From positions 1 to 64,000 of the forward strand of contig NZ_QEOL01000015.1 of the NCBI RefSeq assembly GCF_003096715.1: 64,000 nt of DNA, written 5' to 3'. The first letter of the stretch is position 1. Every line of letters starts with the position of its first letter. Source of the stretch: Paraburkholderia silvatlantica. Its GTDB lineage: Bacteria > Pseudomonadota > Gammaproteobacteria > Burkholderiales > Burkholderiaceae. Shown here one piece after another: positions 1-8,998 of the stretch. The position numbers and the translations under genes are program-made. The notes below the pieces were generated by a model. It was not told where the DNA came from, ran no database searches, and saw only the letters and a program-made list of their open reading frames with translations.

Positions 1-92
1 GCGGCGGTTGGACGATAAGAGCCGGATGAATCGAGAGATTCACGTCCGGATCCGTGAGAGCGTGAGGGTGCAATTCCCTTGCGCTACTCGAC
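1..92 (+). mobile_element. 3' end of a group II intron (domains V and VI)
   Basis: Positions 19-52 fold as a group II intron domain V. The strands 19-32 and 37-52 pair around a GAGA (GNRA) tetraloop at 33-36, with a two-base CG bulge at 43-44 and the catalytic AGC triad at 20-22. Domain VI follows, and the intron 3' end is placed near 92, after CTACTCGAC. The intron-encoded protein and the 5' part lie outside the window, so it is unknown whether the element is complete. The domain V fold is seen directly; the exact 3' boundary is inferred from bacterial intron ends. Confidence 0.75.
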
Positions 93-204
93 GATACTCG
101 GTGCGCGGCGCGCGCGGATTCACGCAATGGGCGATCGCGCAACTGCTGGAAGTCATGCAGGATCTGACCGACCGGAACGGCGCGAGTTGGCCAACACGTC
201 GCCC

Positions 205-383
205 CTTGCGTTCGGCACACGGTCGGCACTCAAATGCTGGCTGCGGGCGTCGCGCTCGAGGTCGTGCAACGCACGCTCGGCCGCGCGTCGCTCGGCACCA
301 CGTCGATCTACGTGTCGCCGGAGGAAGCGCAGATGCGCCGCGAGGCGGCGAAGTATCACGCCCGACGGACTCGCCAGAACTGA
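205..383 (+). pseudogene. Tyrosine recombinase, C-terminal remnant
   Basis: One frame reads RHTVGTQMLAAGVALEVVQ, then LGRASLGTTSIYVSPEEAQM and a basic tail to a stop at 381-383. This is the C-terminal catalytic part of a plasmid/transposon-type tyrosine recombinase: the RHT box of the HxxR motif and the nucleophilic Tyr in the SIY motif are visible. The N-terminal domain and the first catalytic Arg are absent, so it cannot be active. It lies directly behind the group II intron end, and may have been an insertion target or been joined later. Confidence 0.65.
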
Positions 384-427
384 CCGCGATCCGCGCCGCG
401 GGTTATACGCCCGACCGCGAAGGCATC

Positions 428-545
428 CATCCGCAGCAGCATCTCGAATCGTTCAACGGCACGCTGCAGGCGGATGCGTACAGCGGCTACCAGGCGATCT
501 ACGAAACTGGACGAGTGGCCGAAGCCGCTTGCTGGGCCCATGACC
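428..545 (+). pseudogene. IS66-type transposase fragment
   Basis: About 40 residues match the central part of IS66-family TnpC transposases: HPQQHLESFNGTLQADAYSG, then a Tyr-Gly-Arg stretch ending in EAACWAH. The reading frame runs on but the similarity ends abruptly near 545, and no TnpA/TnpB or terminal inverted repeats are seen. It is a scrap joined to the recombinase remnant upstream, a typical sign of repeated element turnover. Confidence 0.7.
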
Positions 546-1005
546 GCACGCCGCGTGTCAGAAAAACTCTGGCAGTTTTTGCAGATGCGTTGTCATTTTC
601 CACAAATTCAGGCCAGGTGAATGTGGATAAAGTACTCATCACGGTGACGCTTCAAAGCACCGGAGCGTCAGGTTCTCGTGCTTCGAGCCGGTAGTGAACA
701 AGCGTTGTGCAATGTGGATGGCTGCCGTGCGTCGTGAATCAATGGAGCATCGTTCACGCGCAAGTCAGCGCCATTGACAGATCGCCGACAGGTCAACTGT
801 GAGGCCAAATCAAATTGGGGAGTCAATTATCGTGAAGCTTGTCTTTTCGAAAGCCGTAAAGATAATAGTGTCCATGTGCGCCATTCGGAAGCTGGACATC
901 ATGGTCTGCAATTCGGCGGGACAGGAAATCCCGTACGTCATGTTGTTCACCATGTATGGCTTCGTCTGAGTGCGGAACCATGGCTTTACAAGGAAGGAGT
1001 TTCTC
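546..1005. other. Gene-free stretch between element debris and the DUF4148 gene
   Basis: No protein with recognisable features is seen on either strand. Overlapping frames of 70-160 codons occur but have Arg/Ser-rich translations of the kind produced by reading GC-rich DNA out of frame. The end of the stretch must hold the promoter of the gene at 1006, which has a strong Shine-Dalgarno (AAGGAAGGAG, 990-999). Confidence 0.5.
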
Positions 1006-1296
1006 ATGCGAACGATAATTGCAGCGGTACTCTGCATTGTCATGTTCTTCCCGTTGGCCGCAAGCGCTGGTGTGGCCGACGCGAGCTGCCCCTCGGCGGC
1101 GGTCCCGAGTGGAAAGACGCGCGCGGAGGTACGGGTCGAACTCGTGCAGGCAGAGCGCGACGGCTGGATTCCGGCACACTCGGGCAGGCAGCGTACCTAT
1201 CCGCCCGATATGGCGGTGCCCCCCAGGAATCAGGATGTCCGTGATGCGGGCGCTGGGGCGACACCATCCTACCAGGCATCGAACCAGCAACCTTGA
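1006..1296 (+). CDS. DUF4148 family exported protein
   Basis: A 96-residue protein with a clear Sec signal peptide (Met-Arg, then a hydrophobic core ending in AASA near residue 19). Next comes a stretch beginning KTRAEVRVELVQAERDGWIP, the signature of DUF4148, small periplasmic proteins abundant in Burkholderia and of unknown function. The start at 1006 is preferred over an in-frame upstream ATG because of the AAGGAAGGAG Shine-Dalgarno six bases upstream and because the signal peptide begins there. Members of this family often respond to stress, but nothing in this sequence shows that. Confidence 0.75.
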   Translation: MRTIIAAVLCIVMFFPLAASAGVADASCPSAAVPSGKTRAEVRVELVQAERDGWIPAHSGRQRTYPPDMAVPPRNQDVRDAGAGATPSYQASNQQP

Positions 1297-1372
1297 TAAA
1301 CAACCGCGGCACCGGCATGTCGGCAATGAAATACCGCCGCATCGTCATGTCGAAGCGTGGGAGCAACGCTCG

Positions 1373-2545
1373 TTAGAACTTATGTCGAACAGCGAGCCGA
1401 AAAACCATCTGGTGGTTATTCGACGAATCTCCGGATCCGCCAATGTCGGCGACCGCCAGCGCGCCCGTCGATGATGTGCCGGAAGCACGTTGCCAGCCGC
1501 CCGAGAAGTATACGTCGGTACGTTTCGACAGCAGATAGTCAAGCGTAAACGCCACCTGATTGTAGTGCTGATTGCCGACGGAATTGCCTTGTGCCGTCGT
1601 GACGCTCCGCGCTTTCATATAGTCATACGCGACGCCGACGAAAAACGCCGGCGTGACACGGTAGTTCAAACCGATGTCGTAGTTGTTGAAGATGGCCGTA
1701 CCGTTCAGGAACGACGCACCGAGATTCGCGTATTGCACGTTCGAGTACGATGCGCTGATCGTCGCGTTGCCGATCGTGTAGGTCGCCGCGATGACGGCGT
1801 CCTGATAGGCTTGTGCGACTTGGTAAGCCGAGTTCAGTGAGGAGGCCAGCAGATTGAAGCCGCTTGCATAGTTGGTGAACCATCCGTTACCTGGTGTCGA
1901 CGTCGGGTGTTTGAAGTAATCGAACGCCGCCCCGATCTGAAGCTGACCGTGTGTGTAACCGGCCCCAACCGAATAGCCTGACGTCGAAGTGAAGTCGCCG
2001 GGCACGCCGCCTAGGCTATATTCGACGCCAAAGGAGAAGCCGTGGAAGTCCGGGCTCATGTAGCGCACAGAATTGTTGAATCGCACGCTGTTACTGGTGT
2101 TGTCGAAATCGCCCGGGTGCGCGCTCGCCAGGTCGCCAACCGCCGCGGCACCGGCAAGAAACTCGGGGAAATACCACACCATGTCGTATTGACGGCCGAC
2201 GGTGACAGAACCGTAAGTATCACTGCTCAGTCCGACGAAAGCTTGCCGGCCAAACGCCGTGCCGCCTTGCGCAAGTTGTCCGTTATTCACGTTGATGCCG
2301 GACTCGAGCGTAAAAATGGCCTTGAGACCGCCTCCCAGATCTTCCTTGCCCGTCAGCCCCCAACGACTGCCGTCGATACCGTCCAGCGAGTCCATGTAGA
2401 CGGCTTTGCCGCCACCCACGTTGGTCTGGTAATGAATACCGTTGTCGATCTCGCCATAGAGCGTGACGCTACTTTGGCTATGCGCGACGGAGCTGGCGAG
2501 CCCCACGAGCGAGCCGACAATGATTTTGATTTTTTTCGTTTTCAT
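1373..2545 (-). CDS. Gram-negative porin, OmpC-like
   Basis: An outer-membrane trimeric porin of about 390 residues. The signal peptide ends in VAHS, and the mature part starts SSVTLYGEIDNGIHYQ, the usual opening strand of Burkholderia porins. The family motifs SRWGLTGKEDLGGGLKAIF and FGRQAFVGLSSDTYGSVTVG follow, and the protein ends in a strand with a terminal Phe (LAVRHKF), as needed for BAM insertion. The start at 2545 (MKTKK) is taken over an ATG eight codons upstream because it gives a normal signal peptide and has GGAAA ahead of it. It lies 74 bases downstream of the MFS gene on the same strand, probably one operon for uptake of a small acid. Confidence 0.92.
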   Translation of the reverse strand: MKTKKIKIIVGSLVGLASSVAHSQSSVTLYGEIDNGIHYQTNVGGGKAVYMDSLDGIDGSRWGLTGKEDLGGGLKAIFTLESGINVNNGQLAQGGTAFGRQAFVGLSSDTYGSVTVGRQYDMVWYFPEFLAGAAAVGDLASAHPGDFDNTSNSVRFNNSVRYMSPDFHGFSFGVEYSLGGVPGDFTSTSGYSVGAGYTHGQLQIGAAFDYFKHPTSTPGNGWFTNYASGFNLLASSLNSAYQVAQAYQDAVIAATYTIGNATISASYSNVQYANLGASFLNGTAIFNNYDIGLNYRVTPAFFVGVAYDYMKARSVTTAQGNSVGNQHYNQVAFTLDYLLSKRTDVYFSGGWQRASGTSSTGALAVADIGGSGDSSNNHQMVFRLAVRHKF

Positions 2546-2619
2546 GAGATTTCCGCATTTCAAAGGCAATACAAAAGAACAGTTAACCTGACGTCCATCG
2601 ATTCAGTGCGCGGTGCAGG

Positions 2620-3969
2620 TCAGGCCGAAAAGGACTTCTTCAGGTCTTTCTTCGTCAGGCCATAGCAGGCGCCCATCAGCGCCACGCAAGCCGCCGCAAC
2701 GAGGATTGGCGCTGCTGCAACGCGAAACATCGCGTCGGCGGTCCAGTTGTTCGCGTACAGCACGCCCGCGAGGTAGGTGCCGCCCGCGGCGCCGAGCCGA
2801 CCGAATCCATAGGCCCATGCGACGCCCGGGGCGCGCAGTTCCGGGCTATAGAAGAGCGTGCACAACGCGATGGCGCAGGTTTGTCCGCCGCTGATGCAAA
2901 AGCCGCAAAAGAAGATCGTCGTGAGCAAGGCGAGATGCGATGAGCCGATTGCTATCGAGATCGCGTACATCGAGACGGCGCCGCCGACGTAGGCCGCGGA
3001 CAGGATTCTGTAAGGGCTCGTGCGGTCCATGATCGGTCCCATCAGCAGACTGGCCACGATGCCGCCGATGATCACCGTGATGGTCGCCCAGACCACGAGC
3101 GCGGGTGGGAACGAGATCGACGCGAGAACTGTCGGCAGCCAGCTTTGCAGAAAATAGAACGTGGCCAAGTTGATGGCGAATACGGCCCACAGCAGGAATG
3201 TCCCGACGCGGAATTGCGCGGAGAACAATCCGAGCACGCTTGCATCCGCAGGCTTCTCTTCGTGAGTGACCAGTTCGGTGTCCGGTTGCAGCGTGAAATC
3301 GGGAAAGAGGCGCCGGGTTGCATGAAGCAGTTCGGCCTGGTCCGCATTTCTCGACAGATAGGCCACGGATTCCGGTAGCAGCGGGATAAGCAAGACCGTC
3401 AGGCCCAGTGCCGCGAGCCCGCCCAGCCACATTGGACCTTGCCAGCCAAACCGTGGAATCAAAGCGCTACTGCAGAGGCCCGCGAAGATAAACCCCAGCG
3501 CGTACCCGATGTAGATCAGAATGACGAACGTCGCGCGGGTTCTCTTCGGGCTGAATTCCGAAACGAGGCCCACCGCGCAAGGCGTGGCCGCTCCGAGGCC
3601 GATGCCCGTGAGGAACCTCAACGCGATCAATTGCGGCACGCTGGTGGCAAAGACGGTCAGGAGAGTGAACAGACCGAAAGCAGCGGTTGCCACGAAGGCA
3701 ATCTTCTTCGTGCCGAAGCGCTGGGTCGCGAACGGAATGCCGAAGTTGCCGATCAGCAGCCCGAAGAAAACCGCTGAAAAAATCGCGCCGAATACCGCCT
3801 TGGGCAGGTGCCATTCGTTCGCGATAACGGGCACGATGAAGCTGATGACCTGGGTGTCGAAGCCATCGAACAGCATGAGCAGTGCACAGAAGGCGACGAT
3901 GAAATACTGCCTCCTGCCGATTCTGCGACTGTCGATCAGGTCGTAGACGTTGATTTGCCGTATTTTCAT
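2620..3969 (-). CDS. MFS transporter, aromatic acid:H+ symporter (AAHS) type
   Basis: A 449-residue inner-membrane permease with about 12 hydrophobic segments. The N-terminal DGFDTQ motif in the first membrane helix is characteristic of the AAHS branch (PcaK, BenK, MhpT relatives). An RFLTGIGLGAATPCAVGLVSE segment fits helices 4-5, and a hydrophilic loop of about 60 residues lies between helices 6 and 7. The start codon is preceded by AAGGAGAACA. Aromatic acid uptake is inferred from the family; the substrate is not known. The porin follows, and the AraC gene at 4924 is divergently placed about 950 bases away and may control it. Confidence 0.88.
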   Translation of the reverse strand: MKIRQINVYDLIDSRRIGRRQYFIVAFCALLMLFDGFDTQVISFIVPVIANEWHLPKAVFGAIFSAVFFGLLIGNFGIPFATQRFGTKKIAFVATAAFGLFTLLTVFATSVPQLIALRFLTGIGLGAATPCAVGLVSEFSPKRTRATFVILIYIGYALGFIFAGLCSSALIPRFGWQGPMWLGGLAALGLTVLLIPLLPESVAYLSRNADQAELLHATRRLFPDFTLQPDTELVTHEEKPADASVLGLFSAQFRVGTFLLWAVFAINLATFYFLQSWLPTVLASISFPPALVVWATITVIIGGIVASLLMGPIMDRTSPYRILSAAYVGGAVSMYAISIAIGSSHLALLTTIFFCGFCISGGQTCAIALCTLFYSPELRAPGVAWAYGFGRLGAAGGTYLAGVLYANNWTADAMFRVAAAPILVAAACVALMGACYGLTKKDLKKSFSA

Positions 3970-4623
3970 ATTGTTCTCCTTGCGTTCAAAGGAAGGATTT
4001 ACTTCGGGTATTGATTTTTGTTTGCTTGTTTTAAGGGCGGCGGTGATGATGGTTTTAAATTAATTGAAAACAAATCGGGTTTAACGAATCAGTTGTTAAT
4101 GTGAAAAGTACTTTCCTCATTGTTGAGGATGTTTTGTTATGCGAATAGAGCGGTGCTGCTGATCTAACCGCCGACGACCTTGGCGTGCCGGCGCGAGCGC
4201 CATACGCAATGGCGCGGCGCTGCTGCGCGTTCCGGTATTCGCGTCAAAAAAATCTGTCTCGCCTTATTTATTATTTCGTCGCTCCGGATTTCAATGCGCT
4301 TAATGAAATCAGGGTAACCCGGGGCATGAAGTCATTCGATTTCACGGAGAAATATTGCCGCAGTTCAGGCAGCATTTCTTATTCTTGTGTTGCGGCAGTC
4401 GCGCTCCGTTCGGCAGATTGTGCGGCGAGAGCAGGCAATCGAAGCGCAATTCGCGGTCGGTGGCTCGCTGAACTTCGGGGCGACGTCCGCGTCGATCCGC
4501 TCGACGTCTACGTGGCTTTCGTCTGACTTGTGAGCCGCGCATTTGCTCTGCCACAGACCATGCAGCAAGCACAATCGGGCGCAAACCCGACTGCACAGGC
4601 ATTGATGCTGTCGGAGCGATCAG
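3970..4623. promoter_or_regulatory. AT-rich control region upstream of the MFS-porin operon
   Basis: No convincing gene is seen. The part next to the MFS gene (about 4010-4140) is markedly AT-rich compared with its surroundings, as expected of a promoter and regulator landing zone. The stretch also holds the 40-bp element at 4350-4388 that recurs in inverted orientation near 18.8 kb. Short frames here give low-complexity translations and were left out. Confidence 0.45.
4350..4388 (+). repeat. Shared regulatory-looking element, copy A
   Basis: The stretch AAATATTGCCGCAG, then six or seven variable bases, then CAGCATTTCTTATTCTT recurs almost base for base in reverse complement at 18806-18846. 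Both copies lie in intergenic DNA, ahead of an AraC gene and of the monooxygenase gene respectively. The CAGCATTTC half is also one arm of the perfect palindrome at 5975-5998. A binding site for one of the two paralogous AraC regulators is a reasonable guess; a small decayed mobile sequence is the alternative. Confidence 0.55.
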
Positions 4624-4920
4624 ATGCGAGATCCGAGTTCAACCATCCCCGTCTCGTTCGCCAACGGCCTTCTTGCGGCCGTCGGCGCGCGGCCCGAAGT
4701 CACGCCGAGCTATCTGGAAGCGAGCGGGATCATGCGCGGTCTGCGTGGCGAGGCGGCCGCGCCCGTTGCCGGGCAATATACGAAGGAACGTATACAGAGC
4801 CGGCCCCGCTCGCGGGAGGTCTGGAACAATGAAGTCGTCGCGGCATTTGAGCGTGGTATGGCGCTACTATGCCGACTCATTCTCCGCATGCATTTCGCTA
4901 CAATTCCAACGTATCGCTAA
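4624..4920 (+). pseudogene. Possible N-terminal remnant of an AraC-type regulator
   Basis: A 98-codon frame starts MRDPSSTIPVSFANGLLAAV and continues ARPEVTPSYLEASGI. This resembles the first 35 or so residues of AraC regulators with an arabinose-binding-like N-terminal domain (the usual pattern is IPV.F...LL.A....GVDP..LL..AGI). After that the similarity stops and the translation becomes Arg-rich. No HTH domain follows; the next gene is a different AraC type with its own start. It is most likely a truncated relic, but could be chance. Confidence 0.35.
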
Positions 4921-4923
4921 AAT

Positions 4924-5808
4924 ATGCTCGATATGAACCATTACGTTAGTCTTCCTGATTTTGCAGATCCGGACACGATCGATCGGCCGGCGGTATCGCT
5001 GCACATGCGCGTCGACGAGCATGCTGCCGAAATCCCGGTTCACAAACATCGGAAGGGGCAACTGGTGCTGGCGTTGCACGGCGCCGTAACCTGTCAGGTC
5101 GCGGGCGCCTTCTGGATCGTCCCGCCGCAATGCGGTGTCTGGATTCCCGGGGAGATGCCGCACAGCAACCATGCGACGCCCAATGCCCGGCTTTGCTATC
5201 TGTTTGCGGAGCCCGGTATCGTCGACTTGCCGACGGATTGCTGCACGCTGTCCATTTCGCCGATGGTGCGGGAAATGATCCTCCATCTGGCCGGAGCGCC
5301 GCTGGACTACGAGCAGGGCGGCCATACCGACCGCCTTGCGCGCGTGCTGTTGCATGAGCTGACGTTGATGCCGGTCGAGCGCCTCTATCTGCCGGTTACG
5401 GATCATCCGCGAATCCGGCAGATGGCCGACGTGTTGAACGCCAACCCCGGCGATCGCAGCACCCTCGCGCAATGGGCCAAACGTCTCGCAATGAGCGAGC
5501 GTTCGCTGGCGAGGCTCGTCGTCAGTGAAACGGGACTGACGTTTGGCCGTTGGCGGCAGCAGTTGCAGCTGCTCGTTGCGGTGCGTGAGCTTGCCAGCGG
5601 TGCTTCCGTGCAACGTGTGTCTGACGAGCTCGGCTATGAGTCGGTCACCGCCTTCATCACCATGTTCAAGAAGGCGCTCGGGCATTCGCCAGGTCGTTAT
5701 TTCGCCGCGCTGGCGCGCACGCGGCCGGAGGCCGTGCTCGTGCCGACGGCTTCGACCGAGGTGGACGACCGAGCGGATGGCCCAGCGGACGCGATGGCCG
5801 ACATGTGA
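4924..5808 (+). CDS. AraC family transcriptional regulator with N-terminal cupin
   Basis: A 294-residue regulator. Residues about 20-110 form a cupin-type sensor with the HKHRKGQLVLALHGAV motif and a WIVPPQ..VWIPG..PHSNHA stretch. The C-terminal part, from about 165, holds the double HTH, including AQWAKRLAMSERSLARL and a second HTH ending in FITMFKKALGHSPGRYF. It is clearly paralogous to the AraC protein at 16164-17012, with the same domain order and motifs. It lies between the porin/MFS operon and the pyruvate dehydrogenase genes and could regulate either. A second ATG lies four codons downstream; the choice of start is open. Confidence 0.9.
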   Translation: MLDMNHYVSLPDFADPDTIDRPAVSLHMRVDEHAAEIPVHKHRKGQLVLALHGAVTCQVAGAFWIVPPQCGVWIPGEMPHSNHATPNARLCYLFAEPGIVDLPTDCCTLSISPMVREMILHLAGAPLDYEQGGHTDRLARVLLHELTLMPVERLYLPVTDHPRIRQMADVLNANPGDRSTLAQWAKRLAMSERSLARLVVSETGLTFGRWRQQLQLLVAVRELASGASVQRVSDELGYESVTAFITMFKKALGHSPGRYFAALARTRPEAVLVPTASTEVDDRADGPADAMADM

Positions 5809-6120
5809 AGTCGCGCGCGCCTCAGCGCGTCGACGAACGCATGGCGCGAGCTGCCGCAATCATGTGGCCGGTTCCTTCCGGGGGCGTTGTAATCGAATGC
5901 GCTTCGACGCGCCTTTCTCCTGTTTTCCCACCCATGACTTCGCGTCCCCCACGCGGCGCCGCTCGCATCAAAAGGAAATGCTGTAAATCCAGCATTTCGC
6001 AGAGGAGAGTGTAGCCGACACCGCTTCGCCGGCCCTCAATACGACCACACATTCTGCGGCATCCCCCGTAATCTTTGCGCACTCGCCACTGAATTCGCAT
6101 CGCTCTTACGGAGTTGCAAG
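5809..6120. promoter_or_regulatory. Intergenic region upstream of aceE
   Basis: This 312-base gap holds no recognisable gene. It contains the perfect palindrome at 5975-5998 and, just before aceE, a GGAG Shine-Dalgarno. Promoter elements cannot be placed with confidence. Confidence 0.5.
5975..5998. promoter_or_regulatory. Perfect palindrome upstream of aceE
   Basis: GAAATGCTG and CAGCATTTC form a 9-6-9 inverted repeat around TAAATC, about 125 bases before the aceE start. The size and symmetry suit a dimeric regulator operator. The right arm, CAGCATTTC, also occurs within the shared element at 4350-4388 and, with one change, at 18806-18846, which hints at a common regulator. Confidence 0.5.
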
Positions 6121-8835
6121 ATGACCGACTTATCGACGGGGACCCCCTCGATCCTTTCCCTGGGTCAGACGAAAATCGACGACGATCCACTCGAAACCGC
6201 AGAATGGCTCGACGCGCTGGATGGCGTGGTCCGGCATGCGGGTGCCGAGCGGGCGCAGTACCTGTTCGATCGACTCGCGGCCCACGCTTCATCGAACGGT
6301 ATCGCAACGGCACGCCTGAATATCACGCCCTACGCGAATACGATCCCCGTCGATCGGCAGCCTCCATATCCGGGCGACTTCGATATCGAAGAGCAGCTTG
6401 CCGCTGCGCTGCGCTGGAATGCGCTGGCCATGGTAGTGCGGGCCAATCGCGCCTACGGTGAACTGGGCGGGCATATTGCCAGCTATGCGTCGGCGGCCGA
6501 TCTGTTCGAAGTAGGCTTCAATCATTTTTTTCGTGGGCCGAACGATGCTCGCGGCGGCGATCTCGTCTATTTTCAGCCTCATTCGGCGCCGGGCGTGTAC
6601 GCGCGGGCTTACCTCGAAGGTTTTCTCAACGAGACACATCTCGAACATTATCGACAGGAAATCACCGCAGCGGGCCTGTGTTCCTATCCGCATCCGTGGC
6701 TGATGCCGGACTTCTGGCAGTTCCCGACCGGCTCGATGGGCATTGGGCCGATCAACTCGATCTACCAGGCGCGTTTCATGCGTTATCTGCAGAACCGCGG
6801 ACTGCAACGCACAGAAGGGCGCAAAGTGTGGGGCTATTTCGGCGATGGTGAAATGGACGAACCCGAGGCGATCGGCGCACTTTCGCTGGCCGCGCGCGAG
6901 GGACTCGACAATCTCGTGTTCGTGATCAACTGCAATTTGCAGAGGCTCGACGGGCCGGTGCGCAGCAATGGCCGCATCATCGACGAACTCGAAGCGCAGT
7001 TCATGGGAGCGGGTTGGAACGTTATCAAAGTGCTGTGGGGTTCGGACTGGGATGCCCTGTTCGCACGCGATCGAACAGGGGCGCTGTTGCGCGCATTCGC
7101 GCACACCGTTGACGGTCAGTTCCAGACTTTTTCCGCCAACGACGGCGCCTACAATCGCGAACGCTTTTTCGGTCAGAACGCCGAACTGGCTGCGCTCGCC
7201 GCGCATCTGAGCAACGACGATATCGACCGCCTGCGGCGCGGCGGACACGATGTACGCAAGTTGCATGCTGCCTACGAAAAGGCGTCGAAACACAACGGGC
7301 AACCCACGGTCATTCTGGCGAAGACCATGAAGGGCTTCGGCATGGGCTCGATCGGCCAGGGGCGCATGACAACGCATCAGCAAAAGAAGCTCGACATCGA
7401 CCAATTGAAGGCGTTTCGCGACCGCTTCCGCCTGCCGCTCTCCGACGCCGATGTCGAACAACTCAAATTCTACAAACCCGAGGAAAGCAGTGCCGTGATG
7501 CAGTATCTTCACGCGCGCCGTGCAGCACTGGGTGGGTACCTTCCCAGAAGGCGCGCGGCGGCATCGCACACGCCGGATGTGCCCGCGATGTCGTCGTGGG
7601 GACAATTCGCGCTCGACACCAACGGCAAGGAAATGTCGACAACGATGGCGATCGTGCGCATGCTCGGCAACCTGTTGAAGGACGCCGCACTGGGGCCGCG
7701 TGTGGTGCCCGTCGTCGCCGACGAGGCGCGTACCTTCGGCATGGCCAATCTGTTCCGGCAAGTCGGTATCTATTCGCCGCTCGGTCAACTGTACGAGCCG
7801 GAAGACATGGGTTCGATGCTCTATTACCGCGAGGATACGGGCGGCCAGATTCTGGAGGAAGGCATCTCCGAGGCGGGTGCGGTGTCGTCGTGGATTGCCG
7901 CGGCAACGTCTTACAGCGTGCATGATCTGGCGATGCTGCCGTTCTATATCTACTACTCGATGTTCGGTTTCCAGCGTATCGGCGACCTGATCTGGGCGGC
8001 GGCGGACCAGCGCGCGCGCGGTTTCCTGATCGGTGCGACGGCCGGCAAGACGACGCTCGGCGGTGAAGGCCTGCAGCATCAGGACGGCACGAGTCACCTT
8101 GCGGCATCGACGATACCGAACTGCCGTGCGTACGATCCGGCCTTTGCGTACGAAGTGGCGATGATCGTCGACGAAGGCATGCAGCAGATGATCGTGCGTC
8201 AGCGCGACGTGTTTTACTACTTGACCGTTACCAACGAAAACTACGCGCAGCGTCCGTTGGCTGAAGCGGATGTCGATCGTGTCCGGCGCGGCGTACTCAA
8301 GGGGATGTACGCGCTGGAGCCTGCGCAGGTCGAGATCGCGCACGTCCAGTTGCTGGGCTCGGGCGCGATTCTCGGCGAAGTCCAGGCCGCGGCTCGGATG
8401 TTGAAGGACGACTGGCATATCGACGCGGCCGTCTGGAGCGTGACGAGCTTTACCGAATTGCATCGCGACGGCGTGTCCGTGGAGCGCGCGCAGCGGCTGC
8501 TGGAGCGTGGCGAACCAGCGGTGCCCTACGTGACGGCCGCGCTGGGCGCCGCGCGTGGACCGGTGATCGCCGCGACCGATTATGTGCGCGCCGTGCCGGA
8601 ACTGATCCGCGCGTACGTGCCGTCCCGCTATGTCGTGCTCGGCACCGACGGCTTCGGGCGCAGCGATACACGTGCGGCGTTGCGCGCGTTCTTCGAAGTG
8701 GATCGTGCGTCGATCGTGATCGCCGCGTTGAAGGCACTCGTCGACGACGGCCAGCTGGACCCGGACATCGTGCGTCAGGCGATCGACCGATATGGGCGAA
8801 TCGGAAGCGGGCTGATCGAACCCTGGCTTGTCTAG
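6121..8835 (+). CDS. aceE: Pyruvate dehydrogenase E1 component, homodimeric
   Basis: Thiamine diphosphate-dependent decarboxylation of pyruvate and reductive acetylation of the E2 lipoyl group, in the cytoplasm. At 904 residues it is the length of the homodimeric AceE family. Visible are the ThDP/Mg motif GDGEMDEPEAIGAL with NCNLQRLDGPVRSN after it, the active-site region QFPTGSMGIGPINSIYQARF, and the C-terminal region with FGRSDTRAALRAFFEVD. It begins with ATG behind GGAG and is followed 163 bases later by aceF in the same direction. Burkholderiaceae normally carry another aceE locus, so this may be a second copy, which cannot be verified here. Confidence 0.95.
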   Translation: MTDLSTGTPSILSLGQTKIDDDPLETAEWLDALDGVVRHAGAERAQYLFDRLAAHASSNGIATARLNITPYANTIPVDRQPPYPGDFDIEEQLAAALRWNALAMVVRANRAYGELGGHIASYASAADLFEVGFNHFFRGPNDARGGDLVYFQPHSAPGVYARAYLEGFLNETHLEHYRQEITAAGLCSYPHPWLMPDFWQFPTGSMGIGPINSIYQARFMRYLQNRGLQRTEGRKVWGYFGDGEMDEPEAIGALSLAAREGLDNLVFVINCNLQRLDGPVRSNGRIIDELEAQFMGAGWNVIKVLWGSDWDALFARDRTGALLRAFAHTVDGQFQTFSANDGAYNRERFFGQNAELAALAAHLSNDDIDRLRRGGHDVRKLHAAYEKASKHNGQPTVILAKTMKGFGMGSIGQGRMTTHQQKKLDIDQLKAFRDRFRLPLSDADVEQLKFYKPEESSAVMQYLHARRAALGGYLPRRRAAASHTPDVPAMSSWGQFALDTNGKEMSTTMAIVRMLGNLLKDAALGPRVVPVVADEARTFGMANLFRQVGIYSPLGQLYEPEDMGSMLYYREDTGGQILEEGISEAGAVSSWIAAATSYSVHDLAMLPFYIYYSMFGFQRIGDLIWAAADQRARGFLIGATAGKTTLGGEGLQHQDGTSHLAASTIPNCRAYDPAFAYEVAMIVDEGMQQMIVRQRDVFYYLTVTNENYAQRPLAEADVDRVRRGVLKGMYALEPAQVEIAHVQLLGSGAILGEVQAAARMLKDDWHIDAAVWSVTSFTELHRDGVSVERAQRLLERGEPAVPYVTAALGAARGPVIAATDYVRAVPELIRAYVPSRYVVLGTDGFGRSDTRAALRAFFEVDRASIVIAALKALVDDGQLDPDIVRQAIDRYGRIGSGLIEPWLV

Positions 8836-8998
8836 AACCCATTGACCGGTGAGCGCCATGAGAGTGGCGCGCGAATCGGCTGGTCGAAAGCGTCGCGCGT
8901 TCATCGGTCAATCGTGGGCAATCCGATCGAATCAAGTGCGTGCGGCCAGGTGAAAAGCGCGGCGCCGACCGTTGAAACGCTTGCTGTTGGAGACGAAT

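Noticed and set aside
4342..4602. Peptides with KNKKCC..CGNI from both copies of the shared 40-bp element, as possible small Cys-rich proteins
   Set aside because: The frames have no Shine-Dalgarno, and the peptides differ outside the element; the likeness comes from the DNA element itself.
6289..8904. An 871-codon open frame on the minus strand opposite aceE
   Set aside because: It mirrors aceE codon by codon, has an Arg/His-rich translation without any family motif, and the plus strand carries the full AceE protein. It is a GC-driven shadow.
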